NCBI GenBank assembly: GCA_934699095.1
Contig: CAKUVI010000005.1
Coordinates: 62,001-126,000 of the forward strand
Length of the DNA stretch: 64,000 bases
From: an uncultured Bacteroidales bacterium
Lineage (GTDB): Bacteria; Bacteroidota; Bacteroidia; Bacteroidales; WCHB1-69
Direction: 5' to 3'
A program made the translations under genes and the position numbers. The notes under the pieces were generated by a model. That model saw nothing but the letters and a program-made list of their open reading frames with translations, was not told the origin of the DNA and searched no databases. Positions 7,932 to 17,356 of this stretch are shown piece by piece (positions within the stretch are counted from its first letter, which is position 1; every line of letters starts with the position of its first letter).

Positions 7932-8309
7932 ATGGCAGATTTAAAAGCATTTGCAGAACAATTAGTAAACTTAACCGTTAAAGAAGTTAACGAATTAGCT
8001 CAAATTTTGAAAGACGAATACGGTATTGAACCAGCAGCAGCAGCAGTAGCAGTAGCAGCAGGTCCTGCAGCAGGCGGCGCAGCAGCAGCTGAAGAGAAAA
8101 CCGAGTTCGACGTTATCCTCAAAGCAGCCGGCGGCAACAAACTTCAAGTTGTTAAATTGGTGAAAGAACTCACCAGCCTCGGTTTGAAGGAAGCTAAGGA
8201 ATTAGTTGACGGTGCTCCTAAGGCCGTTAAGGAAGGTATCTCTAAAGACGAAGCTGAGTCTTTGAAGAAATCTCTCGAAGAAGCCGGTGCAGAAGTAGAA
8301 ATTAAATAA
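7932..8309 (+). CDS. rplL: 50S ribosomal protein L7/L12
   Basis: L7/L12 forms the stalk dimers that recruit translation factors. The 125-residue protein has the N-terminal dimerisation helix, an Ala/Gly-rich hinge at about residues 36-56 encoded largely by repeated GCA codons, and the C-terminal domain with KLQVVKLVKELT and GLKEAKELVDGAP. Synonymous codon choice is strongly biased, as expected for a highly expressed gene. Confidence 0.97.
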   Translation: MADLKAFAEQLVNLTVKEVNELAQILKDEYGIEPAAAAVAVAAGPAAGGAAAAEEKTEFDVILKAAGGNKLQVVKLVKELTSLGLKEAKELVDGAPKAVKEGISKDEAESLKKSLEEAGAEVEIK

Positions 8310-8327
8310 TTTACTTCATAATCCCAA

Positions 8328-8373
8328 CAATAGAACAACGCTTCCAACACGTTTGGAAGCCTTGTTCTTATTG
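8328..8373 (+). promoter_or_regulatory. Long hairpin between rplL and rpoB
   Basis: Two arms of about 20 bases pair around a short loop: CAATAGAACAACGCTTCCAA on the left and its near reverse complement ending TTATTG on the right, with one bulge and one mismatch. No clean T-run follows directly, so it looks more like an attenuator or RNA-processing site than a full terminator. That fits the known need for less RNA polymerase than ribosomal protein from this operon. Confidence 0.7.
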
Positions 8374-8443
8374 TTATTTATAATACCCGCTGATTGGTAT
8401 TTTGTTAATAATCAGTATCATTGTCAATTAAAAACATTAAGCC

Positions 8444-11400
8444 TTGTCAACTACAAAAAATAACAGAATAAGTTTTGCAACAACAAGACCCGTTGAATTT
8501 CCTGACTTCTTAGACATACAGCTGAAGTCGTTCCAGGAGTTCTTCCAGATAGATACAGACACGGAAGCTCGCAAGAAAGAGGGTCTTTATCGGGCATTTG
8601 AGGAAAACTTTCCGATTACCGATGCAAGAAATTGTTTCGTCTTGGAATTCTTAGACTACTATATCGACGCTCCGAGATATTCTATGGACGAGTGCCTTGA
8701 AAGAGGCTTGACATACAGTGTTCCGCTGAAAGCTAAGTTGCAGTTGAAATGCAACGACGAAGAGCATGAGGGCTTTGAAGAGGCTCGCGTACAGGAGGTC
8801 TATTTGGGCATGATCCCTTACATGACCCCTGGCGGCACTTTCATCATCAACGGTGCTGAACGCGTGGTAGTATCACAACTTCACCGCTCCCCAGGCGTGT
8901 TCTTCGGTTTCTCGTACCACTCAAACGGCACACCTCTCTATTCCGCCCGCATCATCCCGTTCAAGGGCTCGTGGATGGAGTTCACAACCGATATCAATAA
9001 TGTCCTTTATGCCTACATAGACAGAAAGAAGAAGTTGCCTGTGACAACTCTCCTCCGTGCTATCGGATACGAAACCGATAAGGATATCCTGAGCATATTC
9101 GACATCGCTGAGGAAGTCAAGGCTTCAAAAGCCAACCTCAAAAAATATGTCGGACAGAAGTTGGCTGCCGCCGTTACCAAGACATGGTACGAAGACTTTG
9201 TAGATGACGAGACAGGTGAGGTAGTTAATATTGAACGTACCGAGGTGCTCATCGACCGCGAGACCGTGTTCGAGAAAGAACATATCAACCTCGTTGCAGA
9301 CGCTAATATCAAGACTGTCCTCTTCCATAAACAGGATGAGAAACAGGTTGACTATTCAGTGATTTTCAACACTCTTCAAAAAGACCCTACAAACTCGGGC
9401 AAACAGGCCATCGAGTACATTTACATGCAGTTGAAGAGTACCCAGGCCCCTGATGAGGAGACCGCCCGCGCCACCCTTGAGAAGCTCTTCTTCTCTGAGA
9501 AGCGCTATGACCTCGGTGAAGTGGGCCGCTACCGCATCAACAAGAAACTTAACCTTGACATACCGGCCGAAACCGGCGTGCTCACAAACGAGGATATCAT
9601 CTCCATCATCCGCTATCTCGTTGAGCTTATCAACTCAAAGACAGAGGTTGACGATATCGACCACTTGAGCAACCGTCGCGTCCGCACCGTCGGGGAACAA
9701 TTATATAACCAGTTCAGTCTCGGACTGAACAGAATGGCTCGCACCATCCGTGAGAAGATGAACGTGCGCGACCATGAGTCGTTCAATCCGCAAGACCTCA
9801 TCAACGCGAAGACTCTCTCTTCAGTTGTCAACTCGTTCTTCGGAACCAACCAGCTGTCGCAGTTCATGGATCAGACAAACCCGCTGTCGGAGATCACCCA
9901 CAAGCGCAGAATTTCAGCGTTGGGTCCTGGAGGACTTTCACGTGAGCGCGCCGGTTTCGAGGTGCGTGACGTACACTACACCCACTACGGCCGTCTATGT
10001 ACCATCGAGACCCCTGAAGGCCCGAACATCGGTTTGATATCCTCACTCTGTGTCTTCGCCCGCATCAACGAACTCGGGTTTATCGAGACCCCATACCGCA
10101 GGGTCGTTGACGGTCAGGTCCGCTTCGACGAACCTCCTATCTTCCTCACCGCTGAGGAGGAGGACAACAAGCGTATCGCGCAGGCAAACACACCGATGGA
10201 CGAAAACGGACTTCTCGGTGAGAAGGTCAAGGCTCGCCGTCTGGCCGATTATCCTATCCTCCCTCGCGAAGAGATAGACTTGATAGACATCGCGCCAAAC
10301 CAGATCGCATCTATTGCCGCATCCTTGATCCCGTTCCTGGAAAACGACGACGCTAACCGTGCGTTGATGGGCTCAAACATGATGCGCCAGGCTGTGCCGT
10401 TGTTGCGCCCGGAAGCTCCTATCGTTGGAACCGGACTGGAACACCGCGTGGCAGTCGATTCTCGTGTTGTGCTCCTCGCTGAAGGTAACGGCGTGGTTAA
10501 ATCCGTTGACGCTCAACACATTGAAATAGAATATGAAAGAACCGAAACCGAAAAACTTGTAAGTTTCGATTCCGATATCAAGAATTACCAATTACTCAAA
10601 TTCAGAAGAACCAACCAGAACTCCTGCTTCAACCAACGTCCTATAGTTGTAAAAGGACAAAAGGTCAAGAAAGGTGATGTCCTTACAGAAGGTTATGCAA
10701 CCGAAAACGGCGAGTTGGCTCTCGGACGCAACCTCATGGTGGCGTTCATGCCGTGGAAAGGATACAACTTCGAGGATGCTGTCGTAATATCCGAAAAAGC
10801 AGTGACCGACGATTTGTACACCTCTATCCATATCGAGTCGTTCACCTTGGAGGTGCGCGACACCAAACGCGGTCAGGAAGTTCTTACAAACGATATTCCA
10901 AACGTGTCATCAGAGACCACCAAGGATCTTAACGAAGACGGTTTGATCCGTGTGGGCGCTGAGGTCAAGGAGGGAGATATCCTCATAGGAAAAATCACAC
11001 CTAAGGGTGAATCATATCCGACACCTGAGGAGAAGCTGCTGCGCGCCATCTTCGGCGATAAGGCAGGCGATGTTAAAGACGCCTCCCTCAAGGCACCACC
11101 ATCAATGCGTGGTGTGGTAATCGGTGCAAAATCGATGTCACGTCTCATAAAAGACAGAAAATCCAAGGCTAAGGATAAAGATATTGTTGAAGAGATCAGA
11201 GCTAAGTACCAAGTTGAACTGGATGCCTTGAAAGATGTGCTTGTAGGCAAGCTCTACAAGATTCTAGAAGGCAAGATCGCCCACAATATCTGCTCCAACA
11301 CCAAGGATGTGGTTATCCAAAAGGGTGCCAAGTTCTCACAGAAACTGCTCAATACCATTGACTTCAAGAACGTCTCTGTCTCAAAATGGACTAATGACGC

Positions 11401-12247
11401 CAAGATCAACTCAATGGTTGCAGAGATCGTGCACAACTACCTTGTAAAGGTTCGTGACATAGAGTCACGCAGAACCCGTGAGGAGTTCGACGCCACGATC
11501 GGTACTGAACTTCCTTCAGGTATCGTGCAAATGGCCAAGGTTTACATCGCCAACAAGCGCAAGCTGCGCGTGGGTGACAAGATGGCCGGCCGTCACGGTA
11601 ACAAGGGTTGTGTGGCCAAGATCGTCCGTCAGGAAGACCTTCCGTTCTTGGAAGACGGTCGTCCGGTGGATGTTGTGCTCAACCCGTTGGGCGTGCCTTC
11701 ACGTATGAACTTGGGACAGATTTACGAAACCGTGCTCGCATGGGCTGGAAAGAAGATGGGCGTGAAATATGCAACTCCTATTTTCGACGGTGCCTCAATC
11801 GACCAAATCAACGCACTGATGCGTGAGGCTGGCTTGCCTGAAAATGGCAGCACCCAGCTCTATGACGGTGAAACCGGTGAGCCTTTCCACCAGAAAGCCA
11901 CTGTTGGTTACATCTACTACCTCAAGTTGCACCACATGGTTGACGACAAGATGCACGCTCGTTCTATCGGACCGTACTCACTCATCACACAACAGCCGTT
12001 GGGCGGTAAGGCTCAATTCGGTGGTCAGCGTTTCGGTGAGATGGAGGTATGGGCAATCGAGGCTTACGGCGCCGCAAACGTGCTTCAGGAGATCCTGACT
12101 GTCAAGTCCGACGACGTGATGGGTAGGGCAAAAGCTTACGAGGCCATCGTCAAGGGCGACAATATGCCAAAATCAGGCATTCCTGAGTCGTTCAACGTGC
12201 TGGTCAACGAGTTACGCGGTCTTTGCTTGGATATTAAATTTGAATAA
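8444..12247 (+). CDS. rpoB: RNA polymerase beta subunit
   Basis: RpoB is the beta subunit of core RNA polymerase. The 1267-residue protein is of normal length for Bacteroidota and has the rifampicin region starting near residue 466 (QLSQFMDQTNPLSEITHKRR), with the Asp, His and Ser normally changed in resistant mutants all present, and GDKMAGRHGNKG near 1044. The start is a TTG: an in-frame TAA lies at 8438-8440 and the next ATG is some 75 codons inside conserved sequence, so TTG at 8444 is the only sensible choice. rpoC starts 21 bases after its stop. Confidence 0.97.
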   Translation: MSTTKNNRISFATTRPVEFPDFLDIQLKSFQEFFQIDTDTEARKKEGLYRAFEENFPITDARNCFVLEFLDYYIDAPRYSMDECLERGLTYSVPLKAKLQLKCNDEEHEGFEEARVQEVYLGMIPYMTPGGTFIINGAERVVVSQLHRSPGVFFGFSYHSNGTPLYSARIIPFKGSWMEFTTDINNVLYAYIDRKKKLPVTTLLRAIGYETDKDILSIFDIAEEVKASKANLKKYVGQKLAAAVTKTWYEDFVDDETGEVVNIERTEVLIDRETVFEKEHINLVADANIKTVLFHKQDEKQVDYSVIFNTLQKDPTNSGKQAIEYIYMQLKSTQAPDEETARATLEKLFFSEKRYDLGEVGRYRINKKLNLDIPAETGVLTNEDIISIIRYLVELINSKTEVDDIDHLSNRRVRTVGEQLYNQFSLGLNRMARTIREKMNVRDHESFNPQDLINAKTLSSVVNSFFGTNQLSQFMDQTNPLSEITHKRRISALGPGGLSRERAGFEVRDVHYTHYGRLCTIETPEGPNIGLISSLCVFARINELGFIETPYRRVVDGQVRFDEPPIFLTAEEEDNKRIAQANTPMDENGLLGEKVKARRLADYPILPREEIDLIDIAPNQIASIAASLIPFLENDDANRALMGSNMMRQAVPLLRPEAPIVGTGLEHRVAVDSRVVLLAEGNGVVKSVDAQHIEIEYERTETEKLVSFDSDIKNYQLLKFRRTNQNSCFNQRPIVVKGQKVKKGDVLTEGYATENGELALGRNLMVAFMPWKGYNFEDAVVISEKAVTDDLYTSIHIESFTLEVRDTKRGQEVLTNDIPNVSSETTKDLNEDGLIRVGAEVKEGDILIGKITPKGESYPTPEEKLLRAIFGDKAGDVKDASLKAPPSMRGVVIGAKSMSRLIKDRKSKAKDKDIVEEIRAKYQVELDALKDVLVGKLYKILEGKIAHNICSNTKDVVIQKGAKFSQKLLNTIDFKNVSVSKWTNDAKINSMVAEIVHNYLVKVRDIESRRTREEFDATIGTELPSGIVQMAKVYIANKRKLRVGDKMAGRHGNKGCVAKIVRQEDLPFLEDGRPVDVVLNPLGVPSRMNLGQIYETVLAWAGKKMGVKYATPIFDGASIDQINALMREAGLPENGSTQLYDGETGEPFHQKATVGYIYYLKLHHMVDDKMHARSIGPYSLITQQPLGGKAQFGGQRFGEMEVWAIEAYGAANVLQEILTVKSDDVMGRAKAYEAIVKGDNMPKSGIPESFNVLVNELRGLCLDIKFE

Positions 12248-12268
12248 AATAACGAATATAGCTAAAAA

Positions 12269-15200
12269 ATGGCTGTTAGAAAAGACAATAATACACGAAA
12301 GGAATTTCATAAAATAACCATCAGTCTTGCCTCTCCGGAGACTATTCTGGAGCAGTCGCATGGCGAGGTTCTGAAACCCGAGACAATAAATTACAGAACC
12401 CTCAAGCCTGAGCGTGACGGACTCTTCTGTGAGAAGATATTCGGACCGATGAAGGACTGGGAGTGCCACTGCGGTAAGTACAAACGCATCCGCTACAAGG
12501 GCGTTATTTGCGACCGTTGCGGTGTTGAGGTTACCGAGCGCAAGGTTCGCCGCGAGCGTATGGGACACATTCAGCTCGTGGTACCGGTTGCACATATCTG
12601 GTTCTTCAAATCCCTGCCTAATAAGATAGGCGCCCTGTTAGGTCTTGCCACCAAGGAGGTTGAGGCTATCGTGTACTATGAAAAATATGTTGTCATCCAA
12701 GGCGGCGTTCTTGAGCAGGAAAATCCTGAAATCAAGAAGGGCAAGCTCCTTACTGAGGAAGAGTATTTCGAGTTGGTGGAGAAGCTGCCGTCAGAGAACA
12801 GACTGCTCGAAGACACTGACCCTAACAAGTTCATAGCAAAGATGGGCGCAGAAGCACTCTACGACCTTCTCTGCAAGGTTGACCTTGACGGCGAGTCTTA
12901 CGAGTTGCGTGACCGCGCCAACAGAGAGACATCACAACAGCGCAAGAAAGAGCTGTTGAAGAGACTTCACGTGTTTGAAGCCTTCAGGGACAGCCGCAAA
13001 CGCGCCGACAACCGTCCTGAAAGAATGATTGTCAAGATCGTTCCGGTGATACCACCTGAATTGCGTCCTCTCGTTCCGCTGGATGGCGGCCGTTTCGCAA
13101 CTTCGGACCTCAACGACCTCTATCGTCGTGTCATTATCCGTAACAACCGTCTCAAACGCCTTATGGAAATCAAGGCCCCTGACGTTATTATGCGTAATGA
13201 AAAACGTATGTTGCAGGAGGCTGTTGACTCTCTGTTCGACAATTCAAAGAAATCAAGTTCTGTGAGAACTGATTCAAACCGCGCCCTAAAGTCTCTGTCA
13301 GATAGCCTTAAAGGTAAACAAGGCCGTTTCCGTCAAAACTTGCTGGGTAAACGTGTTGACTACTCAGGACGTTCTGTCATCGTAGTAGGACCGGATTTGC
13401 ATCTTAATGAATGCGGTCTTCCTAAGGATATGGCTGCCGAGCTGTTCAAACCGTTTGTTATACGCAAGATTCTCGAAAGAGGAATTGTGAAAACTGTAAA
13501 ATCAGCTAAAAAGATTGTTGACAGAAAGGATCCTGTTGTATGGGAAATCCTCGAGAATATATTGAAGGGTCACCCTGTATTGTTGAACCGTGCTCCTACA
13601 TTGCACCGTTTAGGTATCCAGGCGTTCCAACCACGCTTGGTTGAAGGTAAGGCAATCCGTCTGCACCCGTTGTGCTGTACTGCTTTCAACGCCGACTTCG
13701 ACGGTGACCAGATGGCGGTTCACGTTCCACTTGGAAACGCCGCAATCATGGAGGCTCAGATGCTCATGATGGCATCACACAACATCCTCAATCCGGCTAA
13801 CGGAGCCCCAGTTACCGTGCCTTCACAAGACATGGTGCTTGGTCTGTACTACATAACCAAGGAGCTGCCTTCAACACCCGACCATAAGGTGAAAGGCGAG
13901 GGTGGCATCTTCTACGGACCGGAAGAGGTTATGATTGCCTATAATGAGAAAAAGGTTCACTTGAATGCCAAAATCAAATGTCGCGTAGATATTGATGGCA
14001 CAGGCAACCTTAAAATCATAGACACAACAGTTGGTAGAATCATGTTCAACCAAGTTGTGCCAAAAGATTTCGGCTATATCAATATGTTGCTCACAAAGAA
14101 GGCCCTTCGCGATATCATCGGCGATGTCTTGGCTAAGTGCGGCAACAAGGCTTGTACCCAATTCTTGGACGATATCATGTCATTGGGTTACAGAATGGCA
14201 TTCGAAGGCGGTATGTCATTTAACCTCGGTGATGTGATAGTACCGGCCGAAAAACCGAAATTGATAGCTGAAGCAAATGCGCAAGTAGATGAAATTACCA
14301 TGAACTACAACATGGGTTTCATTACAAATACAGAGCGTTACAACCAGGTTATCGACGTATGGTCACAGTGTAACGCCCGACTTTCAAAGATTTTGATGAA
14401 GGAAATTGAGGAAGACCGTCAGGGATTCAACCCTGTGCACATGATGCGCGACTCAGGAGCCCGTGGTTCTGCGGAACAGATCCGTCAGCTCTCCGGTATG
14501 CGTGGATTGATGGCAAAGCCAAGTAAGGCCGGTTCCTCCGGTGGCGAGATCATCGAGAACCCTATTCTTTCCAACTTCAAGGAAGGTTTGTCAGTGCAAG
14601 AGTACTTCATCTCCACCCACGGTGCCCGTAAGGGTTTGGCCGACACCGCGTTGAAAACCGCCGATGCAGGTTACCTTACCCGTCGTCTGGTTGACGTTTC
14701 ACACGATGTCATCATCAATGAGGTTGACTGCGGTACTTTGCGCGGCATGACTGTAAGCGCCCTTAAGAACAATGAGGAAGTTGTTGAAACACTCTACGAC
14801 AGACTTTTGGGACGTGTTACATTGCACGATGTTTATCATCCACAGACCGGTGAACTCATCATCAAGGCTGGTGAAGAGCTTACAGAAGAGTATTGTAAGA
14901 TAATTGAAGAATCTCCAATCGAAGAGATCGAGATCCGTTCAGTGCCGACATGTGAGTCGAAACACGGTATATGCCAGAAGTGTTACGGACGTAACTTGGC
15001 AACCGGCAAGATGGTTCAGATCGGTGAGGCTGTCGGTGTGATTGCTGCTCAGTCAATCGGTGAGCCTGGTACACAGTTGACACTGCGTACGTTCCACGTC
15101 GGTGGTGTTGCCGGTAACGTTGCCGCTAACAGCTCCATTCAGGCTGCCTACGACGGTCACCTCAGCATTGACGAGCTTCGTGCCCTCGAAAAAGTTGACG

Positions 15201-16561
15201 AGACAGGTAAGAAATACTATAAAGTCATCGGACGTACAGCTGAAATCAAGATTATTGACGAGAAAACCGGCGTTGCTCTTGCTTCTGCCAATCTGCCTTA
15301 CGGTTCTAATCTCTATTTCCAACATAAGGACACCGTTAAGAAGGGCGACTTGATTGCTGATTGGGATCCGTTCAATGCAGTTATCCTCTCCGACGTTGCC
15401 GGTAGAGTGGTGTTCAACGATATTATTGAAGGTGTTACTTATCGTGTTGAGACTGATGAACAGACCAATATTCACGATAAAGTCATCATCGAAAGTCGTC
15501 TCAAAACAAAGAACCCGAGTATCAATATCGTCGATGAAGATGGCGATATCATAAAGAGCTTTGACGTTCCTGTAGGTGCTCGTCTCGCAGTGGAAGAAGG
15601 TCAGGTTATTGATTCAGGTGAAATCTTGGTTAAGATTCTCCGTTCATTCGGTAAGTCAGGCGATATCACCGGCGGTCTGCCACGCGTTACTGAGTTGTTT
15701 GAGGCCCGTAACCCTTCAGATCCTGCAGTCGTTTCCGAAATCGATGGTGTTGTTTCCTTCGAGAAGAAACTCAAACGCGGTAACCGTGTTGTTAAAATCA
15801 CTCCTCGTGTTGATTCAGGCGAAGGTGCAAAGACCTATTTGATTCCGACTTCAAAACAGATTTTGGCCCAGGAAAACGATTTTGTGAAGGCTGGTACTCC
15901 TCTTTCAGAAGGTTCGCTCACTCCTGTTGACATCCTCAATATCAAGGGTGCTCAAAAGGTTCAGGAATATATCATCAATGAAATCCAGGAAGTTTACCGT
16001 CTCCAGGGTGTAAAAATCAATGACAAGCACTTTGAGGTAATCGTGCGTCAGATGATGCGCAAGATGGAGATCGATGATCCAGGTGACACCAAGTTCTTGC
16101 AGGGTGAATTAATCAACAAGATTGATTTCCAAGAAGAAAACGATCAGATTTGGGATAAGAAAGTGGTTGAAGATGCAGGAGATTCCGATACTTTGCGCAA
16201 AGGACAGATCATTTCAGCCAAGAAGCTTCGCGATGTCAACTCTCTCTTGAAACGTAAGGATTTGCGTACAGTTGTCACACGTGATGCCCGTCCGGCCACA
16301 GGTAAGCCGATTCTGCAAGGTATCACCCGCGCTTCATTGCAGACCCATAGCTTCATCTCAGCCGCTTCCTTCCAGGAGACCACCAAGGTGCTCACCGAGG
16401 CCGCTATCAATGCAAAATCCGACAACCTGATTGGTATGAAGGAGAACGTAATCGTAGGACAGAAGATTCCGGCAGGTACTGGTATCAGAGCATATCAGAA
16501 CATCGAAGTCGGCTCTATGGATGAATATCAATCATTAATGGCATCTAAAGAAGAAGAATAA
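12269..16561 (+). CDS. rpoC: RNA polymerase beta' subunit
   Basis: RpoC carries the catalytic centre of RNA polymerase. The 1430-residue protein has the N-terminal zinc site (CHCGKYK and CDRCG near residues 66-90), the magnesium-binding loop NADFDGDQMAVH near 474 and the second zinc cluster containing CQKCYGRN near 913. No large lineage insert breaks these blocks. It begins 21 bases after rpoB and is followed one base after its stop by the DUF3467 gene. Confidence 0.97.
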   Translation: MAVRKDNNTRKEFHKITISLASPETILEQSHGEVLKPETINYRTLKPERDGLFCEKIFGPMKDWECHCGKYKRIRYKGVICDRCGVEVTERKVRRERMGHIQLVVPVAHIWFFKSLPNKIGALLGLATKEVEAIVYYEKYVVIQGGVLEQENPEIKKGKLLTEEEYFELVEKLPSENRLLEDTDPNKFIAKMGAEALYDLLCKVDLDGESYELRDRANRETSQQRKKELLKRLHVFEAFRDSRKRADNRPERMIVKIVPVIPPELRPLVPLDGGRFATSDLNDLYRRVIIRNNRLKRLMEIKAPDVIMRNEKRMLQEAVDSLFDNSKKSSSVRTDSNRALKSLSDSLKGKQGRFRQNLLGKRVDYSGRSVIVVGPDLHLNECGLPKDMAAELFKPFVIRKILERGIVKTVKSAKKIVDRKDPVVWEILENILKGHPVLLNRAPTLHRLGIQAFQPRLVEGKAIRLHPLCCTAFNADFDGDQMAVHVPLGNAAIMEAQMLMMASHNILNPANGAPVTVPSQDMVLGLYYITKELPSTPDHKVKGEGGIFYGPEEVMIAYNEKKVHLNAKIKCRVDIDGTGNLKIIDTTVGRIMFNQVVPKDFGYINMLLTKKALRDIIGDVLAKCGNKACTQFLDDIMSLGYRMAFEGGMSFNLGDVIVPAEKPKLIAEANAQVDEITMNYNMGFITNTERYNQVIDVWSQCNARLSKILMKEIEEDRQGFNPVHMMRDSGARGSAEQIRQLSGMRGLMAKPSKAGSSGGEIIENPILSNFKEGLSVQEYFISTHGARKGLADTALKTADAGYLTRRLVDVSHDVIINEVDCGTLRGMTVSALKNNEEVVETLYDRLLGRVTLHDVYHPQTGELIIKAGEELTEEYCKIIEESPIEEIEIRSVPTCESKHGICQKCYGRNLATGKMVQIGEAVGVIAAQSIGEPGTQLTLRTFHVGGVAGNVAANSSIQAAYDGHLSIDELRALEKVDETGKKYYKVIGRTAEIKIIDEKTGVALASANLPYGSNLYFQHKDTVKKGDLIADWDPFNAVILSDVAGRVVFNDIIEGVTYRVETDEQTNIHDKVIIESRLKTKNPSINIVDEDGDIIKSFDVPVGARLAVEEGQVIDSGEILVKILRSFGKSGDITGGLPRVTELFEARNPSDPAVVSEIDGVVSFEKKLKRGNRVVKITPRVDSGEGAKTYLIPTSKQILAQENDFVKAGTPLSEGSLTPVDILNIKGAQKVQEYIINEIQEVYRLQGVKINDKHFEVIVRQMMRKMEIDDPGDTKFLQGELINKIDFQEENDQIWDKKVVEDAGDSDTLRKGQIISAKKLRDVNSLLKRKDLRTVVTRDARPATGKPILQGITRASLQTHSFISAASFQETTKVLTEAAINAKSDNLIGMKENVIVGQKIPAGTGIRAYQNIEVGSMDEYQSLMASKEEE

Positions 16562-16562
16562 T

Positions 16563-16877
16563 ATGGCAGAAGATAACGTTAACAATCAGAACAACAGTTT
16601 GCAGCTTAGTATAAGCGAGGAAGTTTCCAAGGGCGTTTATTCTAATATTGCTATCATCACTCACTCTGACAACGAATTCTACGTGGATTTCGCTTCAATA
16701 ACACCTGGCGTGAACAAGGCTGTTGTACGTTCAAGGATAGTGATGAACCCGGTTAATGCCAAGAGGCTGTTAAGGGCTTTGCAGGATAATGTCGGCAAGT
16801 TTGAGGAACAGTTCGGTGTGATTGAAGACCGTCAGAATCCAATGCCACGATTCATGAGCGGTGGTGGCTTAGCATAA
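16563..16877 (+). CDS. DUF3467 protein
   Basis: A 104-residue protein of the DUF3467 family, recognised by SEEVSKGVYSN, DFASITPGV and the RIVMNPVNAKRLL segment. In Bacteroidota this gene commonly follows rpoC, as here with a single base between stop and start. The tight coupling suggests a role linked to transcription or to subunit stoichiometry, but none is established. The operon terminator follows 31 bases after its stop. Confidence 0.85.
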   Translation: MAEDNVNNQNNSLQLSISEEVSKGVYSNIAIITHSDNEFYVDFASITPGVNKAVVRSRIVMNPVNAKRLLRALQDNVGKFEEQFGVIEDRQNPMPRFMSGGGLA

Positions 16878-16908
16878 GACTACGTTCAATGTTTTTTATA
16901 AATTTTTT

Positions 16909-16939
16909 GGCGGGCTTTTTTTAAGCTCGCCATTTTTTT
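16909..16939 (+). terminator. Terminator of the secE-rpoC-DUF3467 operon
   Basis: GGCGGGC pairs with GCTCGCC around a T-rich loop and is followed by a run of seven T, the classic intrinsic terminator layout. It lies 31 bases after the DUF3467 stop. Confidence 0.85.
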
Positions 16940-17356
16940 CGCCACCTTGAAAAACTTTTAATTTTTACTGTTCGTTAAAAACGTAGGTTTATTCTCAGCC
17001 AATGGCATTTCCCCTTCAATGTAGAATGGATGATTGGAGGACGGGCTCAATTTGACAATGGGAATGTAGAGACGTGCCATGGCGCGTCTCCAGGGCATGG
17101 AGGCAACAGCGTCTTTGCGAATGCCACCATACACAAAATCTTGTGAGTGCATAAATTCTGTTTTCAAACCATAATGAATAATAAATCGACACCAGTTATT
17201 TCAAGAATTATTTTTGTAAAGATATTTATTTTTAATCTCTAAATTAAGAGAAAAATATAAATCTATTCAATTTTTTTATTACTTTTGCTATCTTCATAAG
17301 TTTTCTGTTTTGAAACTTTAACGTCTTGATAATTAGTAATATAAAATAAATTCAGT
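16940..17356. other. Intergenic stretch with a palindromic element
   Basis: About 400 bases without a convincing gene. An open frame on the minus strand (16958-17167) exists but has no family match that I recognise and contains the palindrome, so I do not call it. The stretch holds the palindrome at 17069-17090 and a candidate -7 box, TACTTTTG, at 17280-17287 for the gene that follows. Confidence 0.5.
17069..17090. repeat. 22-base palindrome centred on CCATGG
   Basis: GAGACGTGCCA is followed at once by TGGCGCGTCTC, a near-perfect palindrome with one G-T type mismatch. It is GC-rich in an AT-rich gap and resembles short dispersed intergenic palindromes of Bacteroidota and cyanobacteria. No second copy was noticed in this window. 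Confidence 0.6.

Noticed and set aside
8029..8090. GCA triplet run as a microsatellite
   Set aside because: It encodes the normal Ala-rich hinge of L7/L12; the repeat follows from codon bias.
16958..17167. 69-residue minus-strand frame between the rpoC operon and the DUF4328 gene
   Set aside because: No recognisable family, no ribosome or promoter signal, and the frame contains the 22-base palindrome; treated as non-coding.
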